From positions 1 to 56,977 of the IMG/VR virus record IMGVR_UViG_3300031521_000077: 56,977 nt of DNA; one strand, written 5' to 3'. This DNA comes from a virus. A program made the position numbers and the translations under genes. The notes beneath the pieces were generated by a model, which saw only the letters and a program-made list of their open reading frames with translations, was not told the DNA's origin and searched no databases. Positions 1-8,217 of the stretch are shown piece after piece (position 1 is the first letter of the stretch; each line of letters starts with the position of its first letter).

Positions 1-795
1 ACAATTCAAGGCGGAATTGCCGATAATGTTGATAACACAGATTTTAATGGTGAACAAGTTCGTAAGGGCTTAATGGTTGAAATGGAACATACAGATGACC
101 CTATGGTTGCATTAGATATTGTATATGACCACCTTAGCGAAGACCCTATGTATTATGGTGATGAAAGCCAAGACCCTGAGCAAAGTGCTGAATGTGGTGC
201 ACAAAGCGATGCAGCACCAATACATGGTCAAGACCCAAATATGAGCGGAATAGGTGGAATGATGAATAATGAACCAGATGATGAAGAAACTGATATTCTT
301 TTAGGATTTAAGCCATTAAACATTGGCGACCAATTGGGTGATGAAACAGATAGTGATGAAATTGAAATCAATAGTGATGAACCACAAGAAGAAGCACCAA
401 TTAAACAACCTCAACAAGAATCGACTGATGATTATTTTAGTGATGAAGAAAAAACTATGTACATCACACCGATTACAACGAAAAGGGATAGAATGGGTTT
501 TAGATATTATAAAACAAATGATAATCCAAATGAGGTTTGGGGTGAAAAGAATGGTGCAATATTTAACACTAATGAATATGGTGAACCAACAACTCCACTT
601 AGGATGAACCAAGTAAAAGTAAATGGAATTCTGCCAGATAACGATATTGAAGGGATTAATAATGAAAGAAAAGAATTAGGTACAATTCGCAGAAACATGG
701 GATTAGCCGAAACATCACCAGAAATTGATGAATATTTTGGAGAAAAAGCAATTTCTGGGGCATCGTCAGGTGGTCAAAATATGGGTAGATTTTAA
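1..795 (+). CDS. 5'-truncated phage protein with an EMEHTDDP motif (DUF5661-like)
   Basis: The frame is open from the first base of the window, so the gene begins upstream; an internal ATG at 73 is probably not its start. Near the visible N-terminus is GLMVEMEHTDDPMVALDIV, followed by DHLSEDPMYY, a pattern I associate with the DUF5661 family found in many phage and bacterial proteins of unknown role. The rest is strongly acidic and low in complexity, rich in D, E, N and Q, and ends in a Gly/Ser-rich tail. No enzyme motif is visible. A terminator follows directly and a new transcription unit starts after it, so this closes an upstream operon. The family assignment rests on memory of the motif. 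Confidence 0.75.
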   Translation, partial: TIQGGIADNVDNTDFNGEQVRKGLMVEMEHTDDPMVALDIVYDHLSEDPMYYGDESQDPEQSAECGAQSDAAPIHGQDPNMSGIGGMMNNEPDDEETDILLGFKPLNIGDQLGDETDSDEIEINSDEPQEEAPIKQPQQESTDDYFSDEEKTMYITPITTKRDRMGFRYYKTNDNPNEVWGEKNGAIFNTNEYGEPTTPLRMNQVKVNGILPDNDIEGINNERKELGTIRRNMGLAETSPEIDEYFGEKAISGASSGGQNMGRF

Positions 796-816
796 TCCAA
801 CACAAACATAATCATT

Positions 817-842
817 AAAGGCTGCATATAGTAGCCTTTTTT
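817..842 (+). terminator. Rho-independent terminator
   Basis: The arms AAAGGCT (817-823) and AGCCTTT (833-839) flank a 9-nt loop and run into a T tract. It lies 22 nt after the first gene and before the next promoter. Confidence 0.8.
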
Positions 843-851
843 ATTTTACGT

Positions 852-860
852 GTATTTATA
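852..860 (+). promoter_or_regulatory. Phage promoter motif GTATTTATA
   Basis: This is an exact copy of the recurrent 9-mer, just after a terminator and 12 nt before the ATG at 873. Its role as a promoter is inferred from recurrence, strand specificity and position. Confidence 0.65.
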
Positions 861-872
861 TAAAAATATTAT

Positions 873-2261
873 ATGTCAATTTTCAGGTCTTATCTTAAAA
901 AGAATTCAACACTAATTAGTGGTGTATTATCAAATAATTCACGTAATCCAGTTACGGAGATTTCATATGGTACTCCCGACAAACAAATTAGTAGGTTCAT
1001 CTTCGATATTGAGTTAAGCGAGCTACAATCAAGAATTAATAGTGGAAAAATTAATTCAGATAATATTATTAAGCATACACTACATATGACAAACACCATT
1101 AGGTATGCACCGGAATACATTGGAGGAAAAACATATTTTGAAACCACTGAAAGGGCATCAAGTTTTGATTTGGAACTTTTTAATATTAATGAAGATTGGG
1201 ACGAGGGTGCTGGCTATACATTTGTATATAGCGATACAACATATCCACAAACCACTTCACATGCAAGTAACTGGATAGAGAGAAAAACAAATACTAATTG
1301 GAGTGTTTCTGGTGGCTCTTATTCAAGTGGTAGTACAATTGTTGGAATACAAAGATTTGATAATGGAAATGAAGATTTAGAAGTTGATGTTACTGATTAT
1401 ATTCAAGCCAAACTAGCTAGTAGTGGAAGTACATATGGACTAGGACTTAAATTTTTAAATGAATATGAAGCATTAAGCACCGATATTAGAAAAGCTGTTG
1501 CATTTCATGCAAAAAGAACTAACACATATTATGAACCATATATTGAAACAACAATAAATGATTCTATAGTTGATGATAGAAACTTTTTCTTATTAGATAA
1601 GGACAATTCTTTATTTCTTTATAGTAATATAGGAAACGAAGCACAAAATATAGTTGTTAATAGTGTAACCATATACGACCATGAAGATAATGCATATACA
1701 ATAATTCCAACTAGTGGAGTGACATACGTAAATAAGGGAGTGTTTAAAATTACAGTTAATGTTGATTCAAGCATATATCCAGATGCAGTAATATTTAGGG
1801 ATGAATGGAATATAACAGTAAACAGTAAATCAAAAACAATATCTAATCAATTCTATTTAATTTCTGAAAATCAATACAATACATTTGACCTATCAAATGA
1901 AATAAACCCAAGTAATTATTATTTTACTTTTAGTGGTATATCTGAACGTGAGCACATTACAGCAGGTATAACGAAAAAAATAAAAATATTATTAAGAGAG
2001 TTCTATGCAAATCAAAATAATTCATTACCTTTGGAGATTCAATACAGAGTATTTACAACCATTAGTAATAAATATGAACTTGATATCGTTCCATTTACTG
2101 ATGTAAATAGAACAAGCAGAGGATTGGAATTTAACCTAGATACATCATGGTTAATTCCACAAGACTATAAACTACAAATAAGAATGAAAAATGGCGATAG
2201 CTATGAAACCAAGCAAACTTTATTCTTTACTGTAGTATCAAATGGTTTAATAAAAAACTAG
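873..2261 (+). CDS. Probable virion/tail structural protein
   Basis: This 462-residue protein is rich in Ser, Thr, Asn and Tyr, with the alternating polar pattern of beta-rich phage adhesion proteins. A central stretch (about residues 95-230), with WIERKTNTNWSVSGGSYSSG and later VDVTDYIQAKL, recalls the jelly-roll-like repeat modules of tail-associated proteins. No transmembrane segment or catalytic motif is visible. It has its own terminator upstream and GTATTTATA motif 12 nt before the ATG, so it is probably a single-gene late unit. I do not recognise a named family; the structural role is inferred from composition and promoter class. Confidence 0.6.
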   Translation: MSIFRSYLKKNSTLISGVLSNNSRNPVTEISYGTPDKQISRFIFDIELSELQSRINSGKINSDNIIKHTLHMTNTIRYAPEYIGGKTYFETTERASSFDLELFNINEDWDEGAGYTFVYSDTTYPQTTSHASNWIERKTNTNWSVSGGSYSSGSTIVGIQRFDNGNEDLEVDVTDYIQAKLASSGSTYGLGLKFLNEYEALSTDIRKAVAFHAKRTNTYYEPYIETTINDSIVDDRNFFLLDKDNSLFLYSNIGNEAQNIVVNSVTIYDHEDNAYTIIPTSGVTYVNKGVFKITVNVDSSIYPDAVIFRDEWNITVNSKSKTISNQFYLISENQYNTFDLSNEINPSNYYFTFSGISEREHITAGITKKIKILLREFYANQNNSLPLEIQYRVFTTISNKYELDIVPFTDVNRTSRGLEFNLDTSWLIPQDYKLQIRMKNGDSYETKQTLFFTVVSNGLIKN

Positions 2262-2299
2262 TGTAAATATATTTATTTTGAGTTTTTTTTTAAAAACTC

Positions 2300-2330
2300 T
2301 TGTATTTATGTAAAATGAAAAGTACTTTTG
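2300..2330 (+). promoter_or_regulatory. Host-type (Bacteroidota) promoter for gp32
   Basis: TTG at 2300-2302 and TACTTTTG at 2323-2330 are separated by 20 nt, matching the Bacteroidota -33/-7 consensus (TTTG and TAnnTTTG). It lies 53 nt before the gp32 start. A GTATTTATG phage-type motif (2302-2310) sits inside its spacer. Confidence 0.65.
2302..2310 (+). promoter_or_regulatory. Phage promoter motif variant GTATTTATG
   Basis: One base differs from GTATTTATA. It overlaps the -33 end of the host-type promoter, suggesting gp32 can be read in both early and later phases. The distance to the start (73 nt) is longer than at most other copies. Confidence 0.45.
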
Positions 2331-2383
2331 TAAAGTCAATCTCGATTGAAATAATAATTAAAACTGTAAATAAATAAATAACT

Positions 2384-3613
2384 ATGGAAACAACAAATGT
2401 AAACAACAACCAAGGCGAAAGCGTTGAAGGTTTAAAAACCATGTTTGCTGACTTTCAAAAAAAGCAGACTCAAACAAAAAAGAAATCAAGTGCAGAAATT
2501 CTAGCCAAGTATTTCACTCCCCGAAATAATAAAGAAACATTTAGACTTCTTCCAAAGAATGGTCATCCATTACAGGAAGCATTTTTTCATGTCGTGCCAA
2601 CAAACATACCGGGGGCAAAGATTAAACACAATACCATTATTTATTGTCCAGCACATAATGACCCAAAAGTTCCAAAATTGGATGCTAGTGGTAATAAAGT
2701 GCTTGACCCAAATGGTAATCCTATTATGGTGTTTCAACCTTGTCCATTATGCGCTAAGTATAAAAAAATTATCGCAAGACAGGATGCATCTATTAAATAT
2801 AAGAAGAAAGATGCAATGTCAAAAGCTGAACTTGTTATAAAAACATCAAATGATGCTATTTTTAAAGAGGCAACTGTTTGGGAAGCAAAAAAATTCTATA
2901 TTGTAAAAGGTATCGATAAAGGAGTTGAAAAAGATGGTGTTAAATTTTGGAGGTTTAAATTTAACTTCAAAAATCAAGGCACTGCTGACAAACTCATGCC
3001 AATTCTTGAAAACTTCGTTGAACAACACGGAGTTAGTTTTGCTGACCCATTAAAGGGCTGCGATTTAAGTATTACAACTGCTGATAGTGAATTTATGGGA
3101 AGAACCTATAAACAAATTACTGCAATTACAGCAAAAAATCCGTCACCACTTCATGCAGACCCAATAATGGTACAAGCATGGTTAAATGACCCAATTACAT
3201 GGAGAAATGTTTTTCTTCCTAGAAAAGCACCTAATACTACAGCATACGAATATCTAGCTATGATTGCCGAAGGAAATAGCCCATATTGGGACGATATTGA
3301 TGCTAATAACAAACATTGGGTATTTCCAAATAACCCTGAATTAGAAGCATTGGCAAATACTCGTACTGCAAATCTAGACGATGATGAAGATACATTCGAA
3401 CAAGCATCTGACATATTGGATGGTGAATATACACCAACAGTTACAGTAAGTAATGTTCGTCAATCAGATGTTGGAACATTCAAGGATAATGCCGTTAATA
3501 TGGGTGCAGAGGCACTAGCCGAAACAACACCGGAAACAACACCGGAAGCAGAATCTACTGAAACTCCAGATGCACCGGATAATACAGAGGATTACAACGA
3601 CTTACCATTCTAA
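2384..3613 (+). CDS. 32: gp32-like single-stranded DNA-binding protein
   Basis: This 409-residue protein should coat ssDNA during replication and recombination. A zinc-ribbon is visible at about residues 84-125: CPAH, then after a long insert CPLC, comparable to the Zn site of T4 gp32. The middle is basic and aromatic. The C-terminal 70 residues are acidic and rich in T/E/P, ending in EDYNDLPF. That last peptide resembles the C-terminal tip of bacterial SSB (DDIPF or DDLPF) more than the T4 gp32 tail. The length exceeds T4 gp32 (301 aa). It sits immediately before uvsX and the exonuclease, consistent with a recombination-replication cluster. Tandem host-type and phage-type promoters precede it and a strong terminator follows. 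Confidence 0.85.
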   Translation: METTNVNNNQGESVEGLKTMFADFQKKQTQTKKKSSAEILAKYFTPRNNKETFRLLPKNGHPLQEAFFHVVPTNIPGAKIKHNTIIYCPAHNDPKVPKLDASGNKVLDPNGNPIMVFQPCPLCAKYKKIIARQDASIKYKKKDAMSKAELVIKTSNDAIFKEATVWEAKKFYIVKGIDKGVEKDGVKFWRFKFNFKNQGTADKLMPILENFVEQHGVSFADPLKGCDLSITTADSEFMGRTYKQITAITAKNPSPLHADPIMVQAWLNDPITWRNVFLPRKAPNTTAYEYLAMIAEGNSPYWDDIDANNKHWVFPNNPELEALANTRTANLDDDEDTFEQASDILDGEYTPTVTVSNVRQSDVGTFKDNAVNMGAEALAETTPETTPEAESTETPDAPDNTEDYNDLPF

Positions 3614-3635
3614 TTGGTAGGAGCTAAAAATAACT

Positions 3636-3663
3636 AAAAGGGGGGATTTTCCCCCTTTTTTTT
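3636..3663 (+). terminator. Strong Rho-independent terminator after gp32
   Basis: The stem AAAAGGGGG/CCCCCTTTT has loop ATTTT or close to it and is followed by a continuous T tract, with its 5' arm starting about 24 nt after the gp32 stop codon. Confidence 0.9.
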
Positions 3664-3680
3664 AAATAAATATAATTAAT

Positions 3681-4832
3681 ATGACAATTGATAAAAAAGA
3701 TTCGAAAGAAAGTGCAGTACCAGCCAACAACTCTGTTAGGAAACCAACAGAAAAGAAAAAATTCGTATTAGGCGATTTTCTTGGGAGTATTGGTGAGAAA
3801 AATGTTCCAGATAAAGAGCTTGTATGGATTAGATGCTCAGAAGGTATTGAAAAAGCGACAGGAATGCCGGGAGTCCCTAAAGGATACGTAACATTAGCAC
3901 GTGGTTTTAGTAATACAGGAAAATCCACACTTGTTTGTGAAGCTATTGTTGCAGCGCAAAAAATGGGTATATTTCCAATCATAATTGATACTGAAAATAA
4001 TTTAGGTATCGATAGATTGAAATTAATGGGTTTTGATTGGGATGGTAATTACATTATGGTAGATAATGAATTTTTACTGGAACATTTCGGTAAAAAACAA
4101 AATAAAGACCGTAAGGAAGCAGCAATTGAAGACCTAGGTAAATGTTTACACTATTTCCTTGATTTACAGGATGCTGGGCAACTTCCATTTGATTTATTGT
4201 TTGCAATTGATTCAATTGGAACACTTAATTGCATTAAAACAATTGATGCACAGGAAAGTGATGGTGCGCAAAATAATATGTGGAATGCATTTGCATATGA
4301 AAAAACATTCATGACACTATTAAACAGTACAATTCCAAGTTCTAGAAAATCCAATAAGAAATACACAAACACTGTTGCTGCTGTACAGAAAATTTGGATT
4401 GATAACATGAATGGTGGTGGCGTTAAGCACAAAGGTGGTGAAGCATTTTTCTTTGGAGCAAGGCTAATTTATCATTTTGGTGGTATTGTTGCACATGGTG
4501 TAAAAAAAGTAACTGCAACCAGTAAAAAACGTGAAGTGGTTTATGGGTCAGATGTTAAAGTTAATATTGCAAAAAATCACATAGATGGGCCACTTGGCGG
4601 TATATCAATGGAAGGAAGAATCATATCAGCACCGCACGGATTCATATACCCTGACGATATTGAAGCCTATAAAAAGAAAAATATTCTTTATTTTAGGAAC
4701 ATTTTTGGAAGCGATATTGAGGCCGATGACATTGAAACTAAATTCAGAAACGTCAATGCTAATGGAGACATTATTACCAATGGTGAATATTTTGGTGAAA
4801 ATGATGACGAAGATGAAACAGACAAAGCTTAA
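3681..4832 (+). CDS. uvsX: UvsX/RecA-family recombinase
   Basis: This 383-residue RecA-fold ATPase should catalyse strand invasion in recombination-dependent replication. The Walker A motif GFSNTGKST has its lysine at residue 81. The Walker B-like strand LLFAIDSIG lies near residue 175, followed by a RecA-like core with a Gly-rich loop (NMNGGGVKHKGGEAFFFG). The C-terminus is acidic (GENDDEDETDKA), as expected for interaction with gp32/UvsY-type partners. The length is close to T4 UvsX (391 aa). The stop codon overlaps the ATG of the exonuclease gene by one base, indicating translational coupling. The promoter is not obvious; the ATG follows the gp32 terminator by under 20 nt in a very AT-rich stretch. 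Confidence 0.9.
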   Translation: MTIDKKDSKESAVPANNSVRKPTEKKKFVLGDFLGSIGEKNVPDKELVWIRCSEGIEKATGMPGVPKGYVTLARGFSNTGKSTLVCEAIVAAQKMGIFPIIIDTENNLGIDRLKLMGFDWDGNYIMVDNEFLLEHFGKKQNKDRKEAAIEDLGKCLHYFLDLQDAGQLPFDLLFAIDSIGTLNCIKTIDAQESDGAQNNMWNAFAYEKTFMTLLNSTIPSSRKSNKKYTNTVAAVQKIWIDNMNGGGVKHKGGEAFFFGARLIYHFGGIVAHGVKKVTATSKKREVVYGSDVKVNIAKNHIDGPLGGISMEGRIISAPHGFIYPDDIEAYKKKNILYFRNIFGSDIEADDIETKFRNVNANGDIITNGEYFGENDDEDETDKA

Positions 4833-5884
4833 TGAAAACAAGAACATTATTGGTTGATAGTGACTATCTTTTGCAACGTTCATATCATGGTGCAAAAGAT
4901 AGTCATACACCCAAATTTGGGCATATTGGCGCATTATATTCCTTCCTAATAACACTTCGTAAACTAATTAAAGAACATGCAATAAATAAGGTTGTTCTAG
5001 CTTGGGATGGGGAAAATGGGGGCATATATAGACATAATATTGACCCAAACTATAAGAGTAAACGTAAGAATAAAAAGTGGAACGAAAGAATTCATATGAC
5101 GTTGGCCCAACTAAAGAAAGAAGAAGAAAAAGACCAATCGATTCTTAAACAGAGAAAAAGAATTCAATCATATGTAGAAGAATTATTCATAAGGCAAATT
5201 GAAGCTAATGATGTTGAGGGTGATGATTTGATTGCAGCATACTGCATTGAGTATTCCGATAAAGAAGATATACTATTATACACTAATGATAGGGACTTCT
5301 TGCAATTACTTTATTTAAACATAATAATAAAGTTCGCTAATATCGAGCAGCCAATTACAGCAAAAAACTTTTTCTTTCATTTTAATTACAATTATTCAAA
5401 TGCAATCATCATGAAAACAATTTGTGGTGATACTGCTGATAGTATCCCTTCAATTCCGGGAATGGGTGAAGATACATTATTGAAACATTTTCCTGAGCTT
5501 AAATTCGAAAAGCTTACTGTTAGAGAAATTTGTATTAAAGCAAATGCAATCAATGAAGAACGTATTTCATTGAAGAAAAAGCCATTAAAAGCACTTGAAA
5601 CTCTATGTAATAGTGTTCCAAGGCTTAGGATGAATTATTCATTGGTTAATTTAAAAAAACCAATGCTTAGTGAAGAAGCAATTGAAGAGCTACAGCAACT
5701 AGATATGCCACTCTCACCAGTTAATCGTGGAAGCAAAAATCTAATCGCTATGATGATGGAAGATGAGTTTTTAACGATTTACAACAGTAATTTCGTTAGT
5801 TTTGTCGAACCATTTTATACCGTAATTCAAAAGGAGAGAGACACTTATGAGTCATATAAAAGAAATGTAAAAAATATTTCATAA
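4832..5884 (+). CDS. 5'-3' exonuclease / flap endonuclease (T4 RNase H-like)
   Basis: This 350-residue protein belongs to the FEN/PIN superfamily that removes RNA primers and flaps. N-terminal LLVDSDYLLQRSYHG provides the first metal-binding Asp, and KVVLAWDGE the second. ANDVEGDDLIA and ILLYTNDRDFLQLL give the Asp/Glu cluster of the second metal site. IPSIPGMGEDTLLKHFPE is the helix-hairpin-helix that grips duplex DNA. The order matches T4 Rnh and bacterial Pol I 5' nuclease domains. The start overlaps the uvsX stop by one base. A stand-alone 5' nuclease fits a phage whose polymerase is family B and lacks that domain. Confidence 0.9.
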   Translation: MKTRTLLVDSDYLLQRSYHGAKDSHTPKFGHIGALYSFLITLRKLIKEHAINKVVLAWDGENGGIYRHNIDPNYKSKRKNKKWNERIHMTLAQLKKEEEKDQSILKQRKRIQSYVEELFIRQIEANDVEGDDLIAAYCIEYSDKEDILLYTNDRDFLQLLYLNIIIKFANIEQPITAKNFFFHFNYNYSNAIIMKTICGDTADSIPSIPGMGEDTLLKHFPELKFEKLTVREICIKANAINEERISLKKKPLKALETLCNSVPRLRMNYSLVNLKKPMLSEEAIEELQQLDMPLSPVNRGSKNLIAMMMEDEFLTIYNSNFVSFVEPFYTVIQKERDTYESYKRNVKNIS

Positions 5885-5889
5885 ATGTC

Positions 5890-5920
5890 TTTGAATGTAA
5901 AGAAATTTACTCTATTTTTG
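5890..5920 (+). promoter_or_regulatory. Host-type (Bacteroidota) promoter
   Basis: TTTG at 5890-5893 and TATTTTTG at 5913-5920 are separated by 19 nt. This matches TTTG-N19-21-TAnnTTTG and lies 33 nt before the ATG at 5954. Confidence 0.7.
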
Positions 5921-5953
5921 TATCGTTAAACAAATAATTTAAACAACTAAATC

Positions 5954-6559
5954 ATGATTGAGAAAGAATACAACAACACATTTAAGTTTGCAATAAAACA
6001 AGGCGATGTTTTATTATGTGAAAAGATTTTTGATGCGGATACTTATAGTCCAATCACCAGAAATTCAATTAACATAAAAGACATGCTCCAAAGCACAATC
6101 AGAGGCTTTCAAAAGCTTTTATCGAGAAAGCAGTATGAAACCAATATTGATTTAGGTGATGTTTTGATTGATATGCTTGGGTATAATCATATGCTGATTA
6201 AATCTTATAAGCCATACCAAAGGCAAGGCATGGAGTACAATCCACAATCCTTAACAATTCAAATTGAAAATAGAACCATTCGTGGTGTCGAGTGTAAATT
6301 TGGATTATATATTAATGAAAATCCAATTGTTGAAAGGACTTTCTATGTAGATGGTTTTAATCCAAATGTAAAACAGTCTATTGATATTGTGTACGAGGTT
6401 GAGGATATTGTTTATAAAATATCTGAGCGAATAAAAGCAAATGATATTAAAAACATTTGGGATGATTATTATTTAATTAATGAGGTTGGACTAACGCCAG
6501 CTGAGGTTCGTGAGCTTTCTTTCTATAAGAGAGAAGAAATTCTAAAAAGGCTTAACTAA
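5954..6559 (+). CDS. Conserved-looking phage protein of unknown function
   Basis: I do not recognise this 201-residue protein. It looks globular and mixed alpha/beta, with no membrane segment. Its N-terminus (KEYNNTFKFAIKQGDVLLCE) and a C-terminal LTPAEVRELSFYKREEIL are its most distinctive segments. It is driven by its own host-type promoter and closed by a long hairpin terminator, so it is a single-gene unit lodged between the 5' exonuclease and the gp41 helicase. Position and promoter suggest an early role tied to DNA replication or repair, possibly a primosome or loader factor, but no motif shows this. Confidence 0.7.
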   Translation: MIEKEYNNTFKFAIKQGDVLLCEKIFDADTYSPITRNSINIKDMLQSTIRGFQKLLSRKQYETNIDLGDVLIDMLGYNHMLIKSYKPYQRQGMEYNPQSLTIQIENRTIRGVECKFGLYINENPIVERTFYVDGFNPNVKQSIDIVYEVEDIVYKISERIKANDIKNIWDDYYLINEVGLTPAEVRELSFYKREEILKRLN

Positions 6560-6580
6560 GAAATTTGTGTTTGTAATATG

Positions 6581-6632
6581 ATAAAGTTATCAATGGTTAT
6601 TTTTTAATCTTCCATTGATAGCTTTATTTTTA
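6581..6632 (+). terminator. Long hairpin terminator before gp41
   Basis: A 16-bp stem (6581-6596 with 6612-6627) contains a single G-T pair and a 15-nt AT-rich loop, followed by TTTTT. It separates the unknown gene at 5954 from the helicase gene. Confidence 0.75.
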
Positions 6633-6642
6633 AAAATTATTT

Positions 6643-8040
6643 ATGAGTGAAAAAATTGATAATACATTTACAGCATATTTAGGTCAGGAATTTCAACAAA
6701 GCCTTATGTGGCAATTATTAGTTGAGCCAGAATTTGCCGAAAAGACAATACCTGAATTAGCTGTTGAATATTTTGATGACCCAAACCTAAAAAGGCTGTT
6801 TATCATCATATTGGAATATTGTAAAGAATTTGATAAAGTACCCAACCTTCAAAATAAAAGTATCCAACTTGCAATTCATAAATTTAAGACTCCAAATAAC
6901 ATAATTGAAGAGGAATCTTTATTTGCTGTTATCGAAAGAATTAGACTTTGGAATGAAAGTGTATTGAATAAAATAATACTTCACAATGGTGATGCAATAC
7001 AAAAAGAAACAACAGGCTTCATTAAACAACAGGAATACCGTAAATTAGGCGAGTATATCCTAGAAAAGACACGTACTGGTGAAATCAGGCAAAAAAATGC
7101 TCTTGGAATAATTGAAGAAAAAGTGCTTAGAATCAGTCGTATTGGTGATACGGAAGATATGGGTAGCGAAGTAATCGAAGGTGTTGAAAAAGCCCTCAGA
7201 AAAGAGTTTCGTGAAACAATACCAACAGGTATTATTGTTATCGATGAATTAACTGGTGGAGGATTAGGTAAGGGCGAAGTTGGTATGATATTAACACCAT
7301 CTGGTGTCGGTAAAACAACATCTTTAACCAAAATTGCTAATCAAGCATATGAAGAAGAAAAAAATGTGCTACAAATAGTATTTGAGGACACTGACGACCA
7401 AATTAAACGTAAACACTATGCAATATGGTCTGGAATTCCACAGAGCAAACTAGATGAGAAACATGATGAAGTCGTTGATTTAGTCTATCAGAAAATCAAT
7501 AAAATTAAGGGTGGTAGACTAATTGTTAAGGTTTTCAGCCAAGAAAATACAACCATGCTTGACATTCGCAATTGGATGATTAGGTATGAGAAAAAGTTTG
7601 GCTTCAAATTCGATATCCTAATCTTAGACTACTTAGATTGCCTTGAATCACATAAGCTTAGAAAAAATGATGATAAAAACGAATCTGAACTACAAATTGT
7701 TAAATCATTCTTAGCGTTAGCTGCTGACTTCGACATTCCGGCTTGGACAGCTTTACAGAGTAATCGCTGTTTAGCACTAACGACAAAGGTAGATATATTG
7801 GGAAGGGGTGTAATTGATTTAGGTGACACTTCTGTTGGTGATTATATCCTAACACACGCTGGTTATAATAAAATCACAGAAAAATTCCCAATTGAAAAAC
7901 AAAAAGCATATAAAATAAAAACCAAAACAGGTAAAGAAATTATTTGTTCTGCAAGACATGAGTTTCCTACATCAGATGGGTCATTAAGGTCAATTAATTC
8001 CGGTTTATCTGTTGGTAATTATTTATATGTGAAAAAATAA
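6643..8040 (+). CDS. 41: Replicative helicase gp41, N-terminal part fused to the N-half of a split intein
   Basis: Residues 1-375 are the N-terminal and RecA-like core of a DnaB/gp41-type hexameric helicase. Walker A is TPSGVGKTTS with lysine 224, and Walker B is DILILDYLD. The sequence reaches TALQSNR and then changes at Cys376 into an intein N-fragment of 90 residues, with CLALTTKV (block A), GDYILTHAG, and ICSARHEFPTSDG (block B, with a shifted T-x-x-H-like core). It stops at TAA 8038-8040. The helicase C-terminal part is in the next gene, in the same frame but beyond three stop codons. The mature helicase therefore should require protein trans-splicing. No promoter motif precedes it except weak AT-rich sequence. 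Confidence 0.9.
   Translation: MSEKIDNTFTAYLGQEFQQSLMWQLLVEPEFAEKTIPELAVEYFDDPNLKRLFIIILEYCKEFDKVPNLQNKSIQLAIHKFKTPNNIIEEESLFAVIERIRLWNESVLNKIILHNGDAIQKETTGFIKQQEYRKLGEYILEKTRTGEIRQKNALGIIEEKVLRISRIGDTEDMGSEVIEGVEKALRKEFRETIPTGIIVIDELTGGGLGKGEVGMILTPSGVGKTTSLTKIANQAYEEEKNVLQIVFEDTDDQIKRKHYAIWSGIPQSKLDEKHDEVVDLVYQKINKIKGGRLIVKVFSQENTTMLDIRNWMIRYEKKFGFKFDILILDYLDCLESHKLRKNDDKNESELQIVKSFLALAADFDIPAWTALQSNRCLALTTKVDILGRGVIDLGDTSVGDYILTHAGYNKITEKFPIEKQKAYKIKTKTGKEIICSARHEFPTSDGSLRSINSGLSVGNYLYVKK
7768..8037 (+). other. N-fragment of split intein (90 aa)
   Basis: It begins with the nucleophile Cys376 just after SNR and ends with GNYLYVKK, which closely recalls the ends of the gp41-1/gp41-8 family N-inteins (from memory). 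No homing endonuclease domain is present. Confidence 0.9.
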
Positions 8041-8085
8041 AATTTTCTTGTTTGCATTGCACTAAATTTATAAAAAATAACCTAA

Positions 8086-8217
8086 ATGAATAATAATTTT
8101 ATTGAACTCGATTTAGATGAAATAGTTTCAATTGAAGAAATTGGAATAATTGATACTGTTGATATTTCAGTGAAAAATACTCGAATGTTTTTAGCGAATG
8201 ATATATATACACATAAT
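8086..8217 (+). other. C-fragment of split intein (44 aa)
   Basis: It has its own ATG and ends in the His-Asn dipeptide at 8212-8217, followed by the Ser +1 extein residue. The segment DEIVSIEEIG resembles C-inteins of the gp41-8 type. Confidence 0.9.

Noticed and set aside
2280-2299. Inverted repeat GAGTTTTT/AAAAACTC after the gene at 873
   Set aside because: The T tract lies in the 5' arm and is not followed by T residues on the plus strand; too weak for a terminator.
2315-2377. A 20-codon ORF (ATG AAA AGT ACT ...) between the promoter and gp32
   Set aside because: Its ATG is only 4 nt after the GTATTTATG motif and upstream of the start expected from the host-type promoter, so it would not be translated from either.
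8041-8085. Possible promoter or homing-endonuclease remnant between the split-intein halves
   Set aside because: The 45-nt spacer contains TAAATTTA but no proper -33 partner, and is too short for any gene remnant.
7768-8217. Programmed stop-codon readthrough giving a contiguous intein
   Set aside because: Three in-frame TAA codons stand between the halves and the second half has its own ATG; a split intein explains this better.
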